Shown: positions 9,185 to 20,821 of the stretch, piece by piece
Layout: each line of letters opens with the position of its first letter
Position numbering within the stretch: position 1 is the first letter of the stretch
From: Deltaproteobacteria bacterium
GTDB taxonomy: Bacteria > Myxococcota_A > Polyangia > JAAYKL01
Assembly: GCA_016936575.1 (NCBI GenBank)
Contig: JAFGXQ010000113.1
Location: forward strand, 23,646 to 87,645
Direction: 5' to 3'
Length of the DNA: 64,000 bases
Program-made: the position numbers and the translations under genes
The notes under the pieces: generated by a model
Told to the model about the DNA's origin: nothing
What the model saw: only the letters and a program-made list of their open reading frames with translations
The model's database searches: none

Positions 9185-11905
9185 ATGGAGAACCACCGAA
9201 AAGGGTCGCATGTCATATTCGGGCTCATCGCCGCGATGACCCTTTCTTTTACTTCCACAGGGTACGGGGACACCGACCCCTCCGCTGCGGAACAAGCAAA
9301 CAGCGACACAGATACAGAAATCGGTACCGACACTGATGTTGACGAGCATTCCGACGAGTCAAAAGAGACCGATGTAAATACGTCACCGGAGCCGCTCCCC
9401 ATTTCTATCACGATTCGAGGCGGATCATCGCTGGGAGCATATGAAGCCGGCTTTCTGTAGATGCTCACAGAAGCGATTAAGCGAAATCCCGATTATTTGA
9501 AGGCCGAAATCGTCACCGGTGCATCCGCCGGCGCCATCAATACAGTGCTCTCCATGTTCGCACTGGGTGCCGAACCCGAGGACAACCCTCAGAACAGCAT
9601 TTATTACCTGGTGTGGAATCAATTGCGTTTCAACCACCTGCTCGATGTGTGCTCCCCGGAGACGCCGCCCGGCGCATTGTCATCGAGAAAGCTGCTTTGG
9701 GACATCTCAAGAAAAATGATTTCCTTTTACCCGGACAAAATCACTGATCTGGACCTCAAAATCGGCATCTCCACCACCCGGGTTGATGCAGAAAAAATTT
9801 CGATTCCCGGGGGTATCACCATCCCCAATCAGCAAGCCAAATTCGTCTTTCTCGTCGAAAAAAACAAAGACACCCTGCTTCGTATCGACAACCACTTATG
9901 GACCAAAGATAAACTGACCCAGCTGCTGCTGCCGTTCAGCGCCGACCTGTCGAAAAACTTTAATGCAATCATGCAGACTGCCTTTGCATCGTGCGGTATT
10001 CCCGTGGTGTTTCCGCCCCAGGAAATCGACTATTGCGAAGAAAAAATTCCTGAAACTGATCAACAGAAGAACCCGCTCGACTGCGCATACGAAGACACCA
10101 CCACCGGACGTTTTGTAGACGGTGGCGTAGTCGACAACAGCCCAATCAACCTGGCCTACAATATTCGAAACAACCGCAGGGCATCCGGCGCTTCGGCAGA
10201 AAACCCCGACCGAATGATTTACATCTACGTAGACCCGGAACACCTGAAGTACGAAGTGAGCGCGCCCACCTCCGACAACCGGGATCCGAGTCCATACAAT
10301 GACCGACATACCATGTATTTCGGAATGACGCTGTCCAAAACACTACCCAAATTCTTATCCGGTTTCATCGCGTCGTCCCGATCCAGCGAAATCTACTCGC
10401 TGGTGCAGCATGACCCACAAGCACGGGTGCTTCGCACCAAAACAAAATTTTTACCTGTCTCATCGGTGTTGCACGGGCAGCTCGGTTTCTTTGAACAGGA
10501 TATTCTCAAATTTGATTATTACCTGGGAATGCGCGATGCGGCGCAGTTCATTCAAACCGATTTATCAGCGGCCGTGGCGGAAGTGTTTCAAGGCGCATTC
10601 AACGGTGAAATCCAATTGCCCGTTTCCGAATCCGCCGGATGGGCGCCCTATCTCTGCATGAAGGCGGTTTTCGATGGAGAAGGCAATCGCACCGTCTGCG
10701 ATTTCACCAACGCTGAGAGGCAAAAAAACGATCCTGCTTCAGCGGGCGACGTTTCACCATTTACCGTAGACCCAATTGACCCCCATAACTTTAAAATACT
10801 GATGCAGGTCAGCATTGATCGATTGTAAAGTGAATGCAGTCAAATGGAAAAAACATCGGTTCCCTCTCCCGACGACAACCCGCTTTGCGCCAGGGCGTTT
10901 GTGGGAGAACCACCGATTGATGTATTTAAACAGCCCAAGATTCCCTACGATGAGCGATATCAATGCTTTGCACGTCGAGATGCGGTTACCGCCAAACAGC
11001 AGGCAGTTGCCAAAACCCAATGTTACCAGCGACTGACGAGTGAATCTGAATTTGAATACATTTCAAGATTGCTGATGTCATATGGATTCAAGTTCAAGGA
11101 TTTGGGCATTTCGTCAGAAGATGATGCCGACGAGTTTCGCAACATCTTTCAGCGGGTGCTGTGGAAAATCGTTCGCGCGTATGCCAACAATTACGATGAT
11201 TCCCTGAGCCGTTGTCAAAAAAGAAATATCGACAAAAAAAACGGCGAAGACCCTTCGTTGTTTCGCCCGGCCACAACCGCGGACTCCACCGGCTGGAAAG
11301 ACAAAAACTACCGATGGGGCAGCCGGGTGGCCATTCACACGTTCGGCAAACCCCTGGTGGGATTTCTCGGATACGAACCGCCGCGTCACATCTGGACCGT
11401 ATCGCCTCTGGGTAGCGTGGCCGCCATATCTTGGAGCTTTTCGAAATCCGGTTGGTGGCGGTTCAATTGGAACATGGTGCAGCTGGGTGGGTTCTTCAGC
11501 TGGGCCGACGACAACCCGGTGGTCTCATTGGTCACCGCCCCGGGTATCGAGTGGCAGCTGCCCTGGTTCAACGGCCCTATCCTGCAGCCATCGCTGATTG
11601 TACGCGGAGGATACCAGTTCAGCTCACAAAATAACTGGCGCAACTTCACCCGAACTGAATGCGGCGATCTGATGACGCGCAACACCAACCGCTGTTCCGC
11701 GCCGGTACTCCAGGGCATCGTATCTTTAGCGGTGCTGCAGCGCATCCGTCTGGAGCTGGGGATGCAATACTATCCCAAATTCAACGAGCTGAACATCGGC
11801 CCTACCCGCCACGAGGCCAAAATGATGGTATTGCTCGGCTATCAGTTTTTGCCCGTAAGAAGCGAACCCAAACTGTTTCATTATCCGCCGAACGACCCCG
11901 AATAA
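9185..11905 (+). pseudogene. Patatin-like phospholipase with C-terminal barrel-like domain, interrupted by two in-frame stops (TAG 9458-9460, TAA 10826-10828)
   Basis: ORFs 9185-9460, 9461-10828 and 10844-11905 are all in the same frame; GGSSLGAYEAGFL | TAG | MLTEAIKRNP...GASAGAIN...FVDGGVVDNSP splits the patatin domain between oxyanion hole and GXSXG. Confidence 0.75.
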
Positions 11906-11938
11906 ACGTCAGCCGTGTTTGCCGGTCGATGCTCGGTT

Positions 11939-13102
11939 TTACTCAATTGTTGAATTGATTACATCGATGGGGGTATCGTCGTGGGCGGAGATGCCGGGAA
12001 GCTGGTGCCAGCTGCCACCGGTATTGTCGTGGATGTACGAATCTTCAATCACCACGTTCCCGGTGTGGTTGTTGCTCACAAAGAAAATGGCGTCGCCGTA
12101 GGCATTCACTGTGTTATCGTGGATATGTACCCCGCACAGGGACAGCGTCATCTCGTTGCCGTCGTTGTATATGGCGCCGCCGCTGCCGCCGCCGGGCGTA
12201 CCGGAATCGGCGGGGTTGCCGCCGTTGCCCACAGCTCTGTTGTACGAGAACTGCGAATTATAGATGTTCCAGGACACGCCGATGGAGCTGATGCCGCCGC
12301 CGTTGGAGCACACATTTCCCAATTCGCCGGGCCCGCCGAAGGTGCAGTTCACCACGTATACCGGCAACCCCTGGTATTGGCTGAATACCCGAATTCCCGC
12401 GCCGCCCACATCGGGCCCTTCCAGCGCGCACATATTGCTGAAGAACCGGCTGTTCACCACCTTGAACCGACCGCCGCGAATCCAGATGGCCCCACCGCCG
12501 TCGTACTCTGTCTCTCCGGTGGAGTTGCCGTCCACAAAGGTAATATTCTGCACGGTTAGACGGGGATGGTCCTGATCCTGACAATGGTCGGTGGTCCAAA
12601 CCTGATTTTCATCACAAGTGTTCATATACAGTATGCGTCGCTCTCCACCGCCGCTGAGTGCCACCAGCCCCCCACCGTCGATCACGATTTCCGGCCCGGT
12701 GTTGTTCACTATTTTGGCGGTTTCCTGCATGACAATCGTTATCGGGTCGGGACCGCAGTTAAAAGTGATAATGCCGCCGCCGGCCACCGCTGCCACCACC
12801 GCCTCACTGGTGCAGCTCGCCGGAGTGCCGTCCCCCACAACCGTCGTGGGGTTCGATACATCGGCCAATCCTGCCTCGGCGGGAACCGCGCAACCACCGT
12901 CCGCATACCCGGCCGGGGGCAACGAATCGTCAAAAGGATTTTCGACAATCGCTGTGTCGGAATCAAAATCCGCATCCCCATCTGCGTCTGAATCCGCATC
13001 CCCATCGGCATCACCATCGCCGCCGCCGCCATCCGCCGCATCGTCACCGCACCCGAGGGGCAGCGCAAGTACCAAAAGCAGGAACCACCAAAAATGTTTC
13101 AT
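11939..13102 (-). CDS. Parallel beta-helix lipoprotein
   Basis: MKHFWWFLLLVLALPLGCGDD lipobox; DGDADSDAD linker; IVIDGGGLVALSGGG...GGAIWIRGGRFKVVNSRF right-handed beta-helix pattern. Confidence 0.75.
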   Translation of the reverse strand: MKHFWWFLLLVLALPLGCGDDAADGGGGDGDADGDADSDADGDADFDSDTAIVENPFDDSLPPAGYADGGCAVPAEAGLADVSNPTTVVGDGTPASCTSEAVVAAVAGGGIITFNCGPDPITIVMQETAKIVNNTGPEIVIDGGGLVALSGGGERRILYMNTCDENQVWTTDHCQDQDHPRLTVQNITFVDGNSTGETEYDGGGAIWIRGGRFKVVNSRFFSNMCALEGPDVGGAGIRVFSQYQGLPVYVVNCTFGGPGELGNVCSNGGGISSIGVSWNIYNSQFSYNRAVGNGGNPADSGTPGGGSGGAIYNDGNEMTLSLCGVHIHDNTVNAYGDAIFFVSNNHTGNVVIEDSYIHDNTGGSWHQLPGISAHDDTPIDVINSTIE

Positions 13103-13498
13103 GACATCTCCTTGGTTGTAGGTTTATTGATTGATTATATGGAGCCCGAAGAACCCGCGTCAAGAGCGACGCCCGAGAAACGCCTATTTTTCTTTTCTAA
13201 AAAAAGCATCGCAACATATGGAGACCCGAAAAATACACCTGTGTGTATCCTGCGGTGTCACTTTTCATATTGTTATGACTGAAATGAGCGGCCCCGGGTC
13301 AGAAATGATGCCGCCCGTCGTGTTGTGTGTCAGCGACGACCTCAACTGTTAAAAAAAAGCATTTTTTTGTAAGATCGACTGCCCATTTTTCGAGGCCCCG
13401 GGCACAGACTAAATGAGTGGCAGCGCATTAAACTGTTTGTTCGAAGCGCTCGGCACTCGGGGATATAAACAGGGGCGAAACATACAGAAAGGCACGCC

Positions 13499-13711
13499 AT
13501 GGGCGGTTCCAAATCCTTCAACTACATGATTCTTCTCGCAGTACTGATTCTTCTGGGTATTCTACTCTCCCGACCGTCGTTCACCCACTTCGACAACGCA
13601 CGTGTCGCATCATCACCGTTTGATTCCACCGAACAACTCCACCTATCCGCCTCTTCCGAAAAATCACCCTCGGTTCAACTCCACCTGAACCGCAGCACCG
13701 TTCTACCGTAA
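13499..13711 (+). CDS. Small single-TM protein (70 aa)
   Basis: MGGSKSFNYMILLAVLILLGILLSRPSF. Confidence 0.35.
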   Translation: MGGSKSFNYMILLAVLILLGILLSRPSFTHFDNARVASSPFDSTEQLHLSASSEKSPSVQLHLNRSTVLP

Positions 13712-13850
13712 ATCTTCCATTTATTTTCGTTCATTATCTGAAGCGCACCCATCAAAGATGGCACTTCGTGCCGCATGGCGGGAACTATCTGATGCGGAAC
13801 GGTGAAAAATACATGTCGTTTTCGTCCAATTGCGTCAGCACCCACAATGA

Positions 13851-16010
13851 ATGAGGAAAATAATGAAACAAAGATTCTATATATGGATGTTCCTTGGAGT
13901 GTTCCTACTGTTGCCGATGGCCTGCACCAAAAATTCAGACAGCGTCGAATCAGACATCACATCTTCCGCTGATGGAGATGCGGACTCGGACAGCGATTCA
14001 GACGCGGACGGAGATGGAGACACAGATTCCGATGCAGATACAGGCGATGACGGCCCGCCTTCGTCTGATTCGGACTCCGGCGGGTTGACCGATTCTGATA
14101 CATCCACTGATGCGGATACAGACGCAGATACAGACACCGACGCAGATTCCGACGCAGACTCAGACACTGACGCAGACGCAGACGCAGATACTGACGCAGA
14201 CTCAGACACTGACGCAGACTCCGATACCGACGCAGACTCAGACTCAGACTCAGACACTGACGCAGACTCCGATACCGACGCAGACTCAGACACTGACGCA
14301 GACGCAGACTCCGATACCGATTCGGACGTGACAGTTGTGATAGAGGAAGGAATCGGTCTTTGTTCGGTGGACGGCACGATTGATTCCAATAATGCGGGCT
14401 TTGCCGGGGCCGGCTTTGCCAACGCTGACAACGCAATCGGCGACGGAGTCAACTGGGCCGTGAATGCAGCCGCTGCAACCGCAGTCTCTGTCACGTGGCG
14501 GTTCGCCAACGGCAGCGCAACCACACGTCCCGGTACATTGCTGATAAATAATTCTTCCGCAGCCGTGGTGGATTTCCCCGCAACGGACAACTGGGAAACA
14601 TGGAGTACAACCGTTGCCACAGAAGTAAATCTTGATGCAGGGGTCAATTCCATTCGCCTGGAGGCCACCACCGCTGACGGACTGGCAAACATCGATTCAA
14701 TCACCATCGTAGGCGATGGTATTGCAGCTGAAGAATGCGGTTCGATAGATGGTGATACGGATACCGATTCCGATACGGACGCAGATACCGATAGTGACAC
14801 CGACGCAGACACGGACTCAGATACCGACTCGGATTCCGACACCGAGTTCATCGGCGTGGCGTACTACGTCACTCCCACCGGCTCGCCGTCAAACAGCGGC
14901 AACAGCTTTGCCGATCCACTCGACTTCATAACCGCGTTGGACTTGGTGCAAGCCGGAGAATCCATTATCATGGCCGACGGCACCTACCCCATCAGCTATA
15001 ACGCGGGACAGGCAAACACCATCTTTTTGACCAAATCCGGTGACGCATCGAACACCATCACTGTGACATCTTACAACAACGGCCGCGCGGTCATTGATTT
15101 TCAGTTTCCCGAAGGGGCGTGGGTTCAGGATTCCTGGGGCTTTGAACTGACCGGAAACTACTGGTACTTCTACGGACTCGATATTACCCGGGCCGGATAC
15201 CAGGGAGCCTATGTGATGGGCGCCCACAATACCTTTGAAAACTGTCGTTTCTATGAAAACCGCAACACAGGCCTTGAAATCAACGACGGCGGCTCGTACA
15301 CCACAGTGATCAACTGTGATTCCTTCCGCAATTTCGACCCCAAGAAGAACGGCAGCATGGCCGATGGGTTCGGTCCCAAACAGAACCAGGGACCAGGAAA
15401 TGTCTTCATCGGATGTCGCGCCTGGGAAAACGGCGACGACGGGTTTGACGCATATGACAGCCCTGAAACGGTCATCGTTCGAAACAGCTGGGCATTTCGC
15501 AACGGCATTAATGTTTTCGGTGTAAGCACTTTTGAAGGAAACGGCAACGGATTCAAAATGGGCGGCAACAGCGCGTTGGCCAATAACGAAGTGACCCACA
15601 GCGTGGCGTTCGGCAATCCATCCAAAGGGTTCGACCAGAACAACAACACCGGGGGGCTAACTTTCAACAACTGTACCGGGTATGACAACGGCATCAACTA
15701 CGGTCTGGGCGGTACCCTGGCATCGGGACAGCAACATACTCTGAACAACAATATTTCATACGCAGGGGATTCCAGTGACGCCTACGGATCCTACACCGGG
15801 TCTCGCAACACCTGGAACTCCGGGTACAGTGTGTCTTCATCAGACTTCGTCAGTCTCGACACCTCGCTGGCCACTATCGACCGCAATCCCGATGGAACAC
15901 TTCCGGAAACAACCCTGTTCCGCCTCACCTCAGGCAGCGACCTGAACGAAGCCGGCATCAGCGTGGGGCTTCCCTACGACGGCGACGCGCCCAATATCGG
16001 CGCGTTTTAA
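13851..16010 (+). CDS. PL9-like pectate lyase lipoprotein with CBM6/35-like module
   Basis: Lipobox [10 protein letters not shown]; Asp-X linker; CBM-like [13 protein letters not shown]...[62 protein letters not shown]...[26 protein letters not shown]. Confidence 0.85.
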   Translation: MRKIMKQRFYIWMFLGVFLLLPMACTKNSDSVESDITSSADGDADSDSDSDADGDGDTDSDADTGDDGPPSSDSDSGGLTDSDTSTDADTDADTDTDADSDADSDTDADADADTDADSDTDADSDTDADSDSDSDTDADSDTDADSDTDADADSDTDSDVTVVIEEGIGLCSVDGTIDSNNAGFAGAGFANADNAIGDGVNWAVNAAAATAVSVTWRFANGSATTRPGTLLINNSSAAVVDFPATDNWETWSTTVATEVNLDAGVNSIRLEATTADGLANIDSITIVGDGIAAEECGSIDGDTDTDSDTDADTDSDTDADTDSDTDSDSDTEFIGVAYYVTPTGSPSNSGNSFADPLDFITALDLVQAGESIIMADGTYPISYNAGQANTIFLTKSGDASNTITVTSYNNGRAVIDFQFPEGAWVQDSWGFELTGNYWYFYGLDITRAGYQGAYVMGAHNTFENCRFYENRNTGLEINDGGSYTTVINCDSFRNFDPKKNGSMADGFGPKQNQGPGNVFIGCRAWENGDDGFDAYDSPETVIVRNSWAFRNGINVFGVSTFEGNGNGFKMGGNSALANNEVTHSVAFGNPSKGFDQNNNTGGLTFNNCTGYDNGINYGLGGTLASGQQHTLNNNISYAGDSSDAYGSYTGSRNTWNSGYSVSSSDFVSLDTSLATIDRNPDGTLPETTLFRLTSGSDLNEAGISVGLPYDGDAPNIGAF
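14095..14330 (+). repeat. Asp-X linker-coding degenerate 6-bp repeat tract
   Basis: gacgcagactcagacactgacgcagac... periodicity. Confidence 0.9.
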
Positions 16011-16022
16011 CCCTTCAGAAAG

Positions 16023-17150
16023 TTACAGAAACAGCAACGGCAGCAGAAAGCTGCTTGTGGTATGGGCGCCCACGGTTTGGCAACTGCAGATCACGTCTTT
16101 GTCGCCATTCGTATCTGAATCGGTATCGCTGTCCGTATCTGAATCCGTGTCGCTGTCTGTATCTGAATCCGTATCGCTGTCCGTATCTGAATCGGTATCG
16201 CTGTCCGTATCCGAATCCGTGTCGCTGTCCGTATCCGAATCCGTGTCGCTGTCCGTATCCGAATCCGTGTCGCTGTCCGTATCTGAGTCGGTATCGCTGT
16301 CCGTATCTGAATCCGTGTCGCTGTCTGTATCTGTATCCGTATCGCTGTCCGTATCTGAATCCGTATCGCTGTCCGTATCTGTATCGGCATCTGAATCGGT
16401 ATCGCTGTCTGTATCCGAATCCGTATCACTGTCTGTATCTGAATCGGTATCACTGTCCGTATCTGAATCGGTATCGCTGTCAGAAGTGCCGGTATCTGTA
16501 TCAGAATCGGTGCCGGTATCGGTACCGGTGTCGGTGTCCGGCTCCGGCGCGGATGTATCCAGCACGTTCGTATGGGTCCACGTATAACTGGAACTGGACA
16601 CCACCCACGAGTACGTGGCGATTTTCTTTCCTTCCCCGGGCCACGGATCATTGTAGTACATCGTTTCACTGCCATCGTTGAAATACCCATGGCCGACAAC
16701 GAAATGGCCCCCGGTATCCGGACGTTCCCAGCGAATCACAAACGGCCGCCGCGCATCTATATTGGTCATTACGTCAGTATAGGACAACACGCTTCCGGTA
16801 CCGTGACTGGTCACACCCCAATGCGCCAGAATGTCCAGAATACTGCCCGACTCGCCCCAGTTCCAATTCCAGTTGTTGCATGCACTCGACGCGTTGAAAT
16901 CATCAACCGAAATGAGACAGCAGTCCTGATCACCGAGCAGTGACGGATTCTGGGAACGCGCCCACTCGGCGATTTCGCATTGCTCCAGCGATTCCCCGTA
17001 CAGATACAGAACGGATTGGGACGAACCGGCCCAGCACCATTCACTGTGTTCCTGGGATTGCGAAGATACATCGAGTACCACCTGCGCGGTCGCATGAACG
17101 GAAAAAATCAGTGCCCACAGGGAGACACCCGCGATTATCGCTTTTTTCAT
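16023..17150 (-). CDS. Papain-like (C39/C70-type) cysteine protease with C-terminal SDTD linker and MYXO-CTERM-like tail
   Basis: [29 protein letters not shown]...[24 protein letters not shown]; (SDSDTD)n; [28 protein letters not shown]. Confidence 0.8.
   Translation of the reverse strand: MKKAIIAGVSLWALIFSVHATAQVVLDVSSQSQEHSEWCWAGSSQSVLYLYGESLEQCEIAEWARSQNPSLLGDQDCCLISVDDFNASSACNNWNWNWGESGSILDILAHWGVTSHGTGSVLSYTDVMTNIDARRPFVIRWERPDTGGHFVVGHGYFNDGSETMYYNDPWPGEGKKIATYSWVVSSSSYTWTHTNVLDTSAPEPDTDTGTDTGTDSDTDTGTSDSDTDSDTDSDTDSDTDSDTDSDTDSDTDSDADTDTDSDTDSDTDSDTDTDTDSDTDSDTDSDTDSDTDSDTDSDTDSDTDSDTDSDTDSDTDSDTDSDTDSDTDSDTDSDTDSDTDSDTDSDTNGDKDVICSCQTVGAHTTSSFLLPLLFL
16105..16490 (-). repeat. Long near-perfect SDSDTD-coding tandem tract
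   Basis: gaatc(c/g)gt(a/g)tcgctgtccgtatct units repeated. Confidence 0.95.
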
Positions 17151-17923
17151 CGCGCGCCTCCTTTCACATTCTCTTGAATCCAGCCAAGGAGTTCACTCTT
17201 TGTCAACGGCCTTTCGATAAAAGCGTTCGGAAGCAAAGATGTCACCCCAGATGCTGCGCCGCTGCCAGGTTTTTCTTCTGCCCCGAATACCGGATAAAAC
17301 ACCTCTTCCCCGCTTGCATTCGCCCCCCCTAAAAAGTCCCGCCGCATGGCAAATACCCGAAGCAAATATCGGGACGATGGCGTGTGAATGCTACCCATCT
17401 GATCCAAGACATTCAGGGATTCCGCTAGATTCACGGCACCAAAGTCCACCACCTGCCACCCGCCACCCGATTTGGCCACCGTAAGCAACGCACGCCGTTT
17501 TCCATCGATCAACAACGGCACCCGCCACTCATCCAACGCGCGAATGCGATTGGACACCGTCGGTGTCGCGCCGGTGGTATCAATGTCAACCGTAAACATC
17601 GGAAGCGGTGTTCCCACCTGCACTCGTTCAAATTCCGCCCGTTCGTCAAAACCGTACTCACTCTCCTGTCCGACGGGAATTCGATTCAAAAACAGCATGT
17701 ATTGTGACGTTGCCGCCGCCCGAATATGCGACACCACGCCGTCGGCGGGGGTTGCGGTCAGCGACGTCACATCTCCGGTTTCCGGCGCACATCCCAGAAT
17801 CATCCACAGGGCCAGAAAAACAAAGTGTCGCGAAGTCAAACGACGTACTACCAATGAAATAAAAATATCGAAACGAATGGGAAGGGGCCGATCTGCCGAA
17901 TCGTGTATTGAAAACATCTGCAC
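17147..17923 (-). CDS. Hypothetical exported protein
   Basis: TM/signal then [11 protein letters not shown]; 4-nt overlap with the downstream protease gene. Confidence 0.55.
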   Translation of the reverse strand: MQMFSIHDSADRPLPIRFDIFISLVVRRLTSRHFVFLALWMILGCAPETGDVTSLTATPADGVVSHIRAAATSQYMLFLNRIPVGQESEYGFDERAEFERVQVGTPLPMFTVDIDTTGATPTVSNRIRALDEWRVPLLIDGKRRALLTVAKSGGGWQVVDFGAVNLAESLNVLDQMGSIHTPSSRYLLRVFAMRRDFLGGANASGEEVFYPVFGAEEKPGSGAASGVTSLLPNAFIERPLTKSELLGWIQENVKGGAR

Positions 17924-18093
17924 TCCTTATTGCGATACGAATTCTTCGAACACAGCCAAACGCTCAATTACCCGAAAGGGCATGTCCGACCGGTGGCGGC
18001 GTTCAGTTCATCATACAAGTTTTCAATGTAGAATGTTTCGGCGCAAGTAAAAAGCACGAAATTCAACCTTGCCCCGCGATTGCGGTCGAATGG

Positions 18094-18639
18094 TTATCGC
18101 GCCTTTGCGGGCTTGCCTTCGCTCTGGGACGGAACCTCAGTGTGCAGATTGGGTAAAAATGACAATGCTCCTTTGTTGCAGGCGGCCACGCAATTGAGAC
18201 ACCTGGAACAGGAATAATGTGAGGATGAGTTCTTCAATCCCGGCTTATACAGGCTGAAGTCGTCGTTATTGGCCGCGATATAACAAACACTATCGCACTT
18301 GCCGCAAGAGGTGCAGGCACTTTTATCGGTAGACACCTTCAGCAGACTGACTTTATTCAACAGCCCACTAATCCATGCGATGGGGCACCCCACCTTGAAA
18401 TACATATACATGGCCTGCATTTTCGAATCTTTTCCGCCCCCGCCCATCATCGACTCCATGATAAACCCCATCGGGCACATCCAACGGCAGAAAATTTTCC
18501 CGGTCACGATGCCGATGGCACTGCCACCGACGATAATCCAACTCAAGGGTACGCTGTATTGCGCCACGGCAATGTAAATCGAAACCCCCACCGCGGCCTG
18601 AACGACCCTGCGACTCTCAATGAATTTTTTCCATTTCAC
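18094..18639 (-). CDS. 4Fe-4S binding membrane protein (NapH/RnfB-like ferredoxin)
   Basis: IFCRWMCPMGF; CTSCGKCDSVC; CSRCLNCVAAC. Confidence 0.8.
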   Translation of the reverse strand: MKWKKFIESRRVVQAAVGVSIYIAVAQYSVPLSWIIVGGSAIGIVTGKIFCRWMCPMGFIMESMMGGGGKDSKMQAMYMYFKVGCPIAWISGLLNKVSLLKVSTDKSACTSCGKCDSVCYIAANNDDFSLYKPGLKNSSSHYSCSRCLNCVAACNKGALSFLPNLHTEVPSQSEGKPAKAR

Positions 18640-18716
18640 AAAGCGACTCCATTTCTTCCCCCCGCAAGAGCCGTCAAGGATGACGCGGGTGTCGCAGATT
18701 TTAAAAATAATCGATT

Positions 18717-20372
18717 TTACTGACTGAATGTCGGTATCCAGGCACCGGCGAAGATATTGGAAACCGTGTACTGCACCGCTTCGGAATCACTCATCTGGTA
18801 TCCCGACCGTGCGGAAGGGTTCGCGCCGGCGCCGGTGCTGTTGTACTCCCGAAACCGTGCAGCGGCGGGAGTGTTGCCGCCCATGTCGGTAAAGCCGCTG
18901 CTCTGAATATGACCGCCCATCTCCACATTCACGTAGCCGGTGTGACCGTCCGCTCCCCACGGCCGCCCGAGCCACACCCCGCTGACCCCAGAGCTTGCGG
19001 TGAAAGTACCTCCCAAAAAGACAATTCCGTAGGTCACACTGCCGTCGGTGTTGGGCGCGGAATACACCCCCCCATCGCGGGTGCATCGCGATTCGCAATT
19101 ATCAAAAATCGCCGTGCCGCCGCCGAAAATGAAATCCACGGTACCTTCAATATAGCAATCTTTAAAATACGCCGACCCGCTGTGCACATACAGGGTGTCC
19201 TGCATCGCCACCGCGCGACAGTTTCGAAACTGCACCCGCTGTCCACCCGCGATTTGCAGCGCCACAGCCTGACTTCCCTCTCCGTAGTTGTTTTCGAATG
19301 TGATATTCTCAACCGAAATGTCATTTCCCGAAAACCGTACCGTGTAACTGTTGAAGGTGCTGCCGATGGATGCGCTGCTGTCGTTATTGATAATCACCGT
19401 GTCGGCCGCCCGACCGGTTTGACCGCACAGGGTGATATTCGACTGGCTCACATCAATTTTTTCAGGATAGGTGCCGGGAGCGATTCGTACGATTGCCGGT
19501 GTGGAAGCAGCCGCTGCCGCAATGCCCGCCTGGACCGTGGCATAACTTCCCGACCCATCCGCCGCAACTTCGATAATGGTCTGGTTGGTAATGTCATTGC
19601 AGTCATCCACCCCATCCACATCGCTGCATTCGCCGGGGGTCACGGACTGCCCTGAAACTGACAGTGAATTGATATTGGCGAGCCCCTCCGATGTGGTGGC
19701 TTCCAACCGAATCGCGTTGTCCCCGGCAGTGAGCGTCACCCCGATTTGCAATGCCGTGCTCCACGTGGACCAACTCCCGGTAGAGGGCAAATCAATGGTT
19801 CCCAACGATGTACCGTTCACAATCAACGTACCCGGCCGTGCGGTTTCCCCTCCGTTGGCAAACATCCATTCCAGGGTAACCGTTTCATCGCTCTCCACCG
19901 CCACCGCCCACTCAATGGCCGCCCCCACCGCATTGGTCGTGTTGGCGAATCCGTCTCCTGTATATCCGGTATTATCTGTATCTATTGTGCCGTTGACAAA
20001 ACAGAACCCTTCCGACTCTTCAAGAACCAGGTCACTGTCAGAATCCGTGTCGACATCCGTGTCGCTGTCGCTGTCCGAATCGGTATCACTGTCGCCGTCT
20101 GTATCGCTGTCGCTGTCGCTGTCGCTGTCCGAATCGGTATCACTGTCGCCGTCTGTATCGCTGTCGCTGTCACTGTCCGTACCGGCATCGCTGTCACTGT
20201 CCGTGTCGCTATCGGTATCACTGTCCGTGTCGCTATCGGTATCACCGTCTGTGTCGCTATCGGTATCACCGTCTGTGTCGCCATCCGTTCCGGAATTCGC
20301 GATGCCGCCGCCCGACTCACCGCAACCGCTCAATATCAGTAGTCCAAACCACAACATCCAGATTTTCGCCAT
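18717..20372 (-). CDS. Pectin methylesterase (CE8) lipoprotein with CBM6/35-like module
   Basis: Lipobox LILSGCGES; Asp-X linker; CBM-like module; [13 protein letters not shown]...[33 protein letters not shown]...WLGRPWG. Confidence 0.9.
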   Translation of the reverse strand: MAKIWMLWFGLLILSGCGESGGGIANSGTDGDTDGDTDSDTDGDTDSDTDSDTDSDTDSDSDAGTDSDSDSDTDGDSDTDSDSDSDSDSDTDGDSDTDSDSDSDTDVDTDSDSDLVLEESEGFCFVNGTIDTDNTGYTGDGFANTTNAVGAAIEWAVAVESDETVTLEWMFANGGETARPGTLIVNGTSLGTIDLPSTGSWSTWSTALQIGVTLTAGDNAIRLEATTSEGLANINSLSVSGQSVTPGECSDVDGVDDCNDITNQTIIEVAADGSGSYATVQAGIAAAAASTPAIVRIAPGTYPEKIDVSQSNITLCGQTGRAADTVIINNDSSASIGSTFNSYTVRFSGNDISVENITFENNYGEGSQAVALQIAGGQRVQFRNCRAVAMQDTLYVHSGSAYFKDCYIEGTVDFIFGGGTAIFDNCESRCTRDGGVYSAPNTDGSVTYGIVFLGGTFTASSGVSGVWLGRPWGADGHTGYVNVEMGGHIQSSGFTDMGGNTPAAARFREYNSTGAGANPSARSGYQMSDSEAVQYTVSNIFAGAWIPTFSQ

Positions 20373-20598
20373 GTCCCATCCTTTCTTTTTTACATGCGAA
20401 ACGCTTTCGTTCCTATGTTCGCCGATGAGTAAGTATGAAAAATCAAAAAACCGGGTGGTTTCCGGCCAAATCAGTCGAACTCCCCTCCTGGTTGCGATTT
20501 TTTAATGCAAACCGCCTCCTGCCGGGATACACTTCATCGGTCAACCCACGTTCGCGCCGAGTTGCCACGATGCTTGACCCGGCCTTCAGGAGTAAACA

Positions 20599-20817
20599 AT
20601 GAAAAAACAACCTGGCTACACGATTTTTCTCGCTTTAACAATTCTGTCGACAATCGCTGCGGTCTTCACGCTGCTGCCGCACGAGGCCGCATCCACAGAA
20701 AGTCTGTTGGGGTACAAAGCGCACTGCACCTTCGCACCCATCAGCACCATCCTATGCCTGGGGCTTGCCGCCGTTTTCTGTAAGATTCGGTCAAAAAAGT
20801 TCAAAACCGCAAAATAG
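20599..20817 (+). CDS. Small two-TM protein (72 aa)
   Basis: MKKQPGYTIFLALTILSTIAAVFTLLP...HCTFAPISTILCLGLAAVFCKIRSKK; ggag upstream. Confidence 0.45.
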   Translation: MKKQPGYTIFLALTILSTIAAVFTLLPHEAASTESLLGYKAHCTFAPISTILCLGLAAVFCKIRSKKFKTAK

Positions 20818-20821
20818 CGAT

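Noticed and set aside
16105-16490. Regular repeats resembling a CRISPR array
   Set aside because: Units are contiguous 6/12/24-bp coding repeats with no unique spacers and no cas genes.
16055-16699. Long ORFs (SVSLSVSE..., RYRCPYLNP..., IRTAIPIQ...) opposite the protease linker
   Set aside because: Repeat-derived alternative frames with no recognisable domain; same logic applies at 13877-14851, 19576-20505, 21872-22619, 22842-23413 and 57436-58342.
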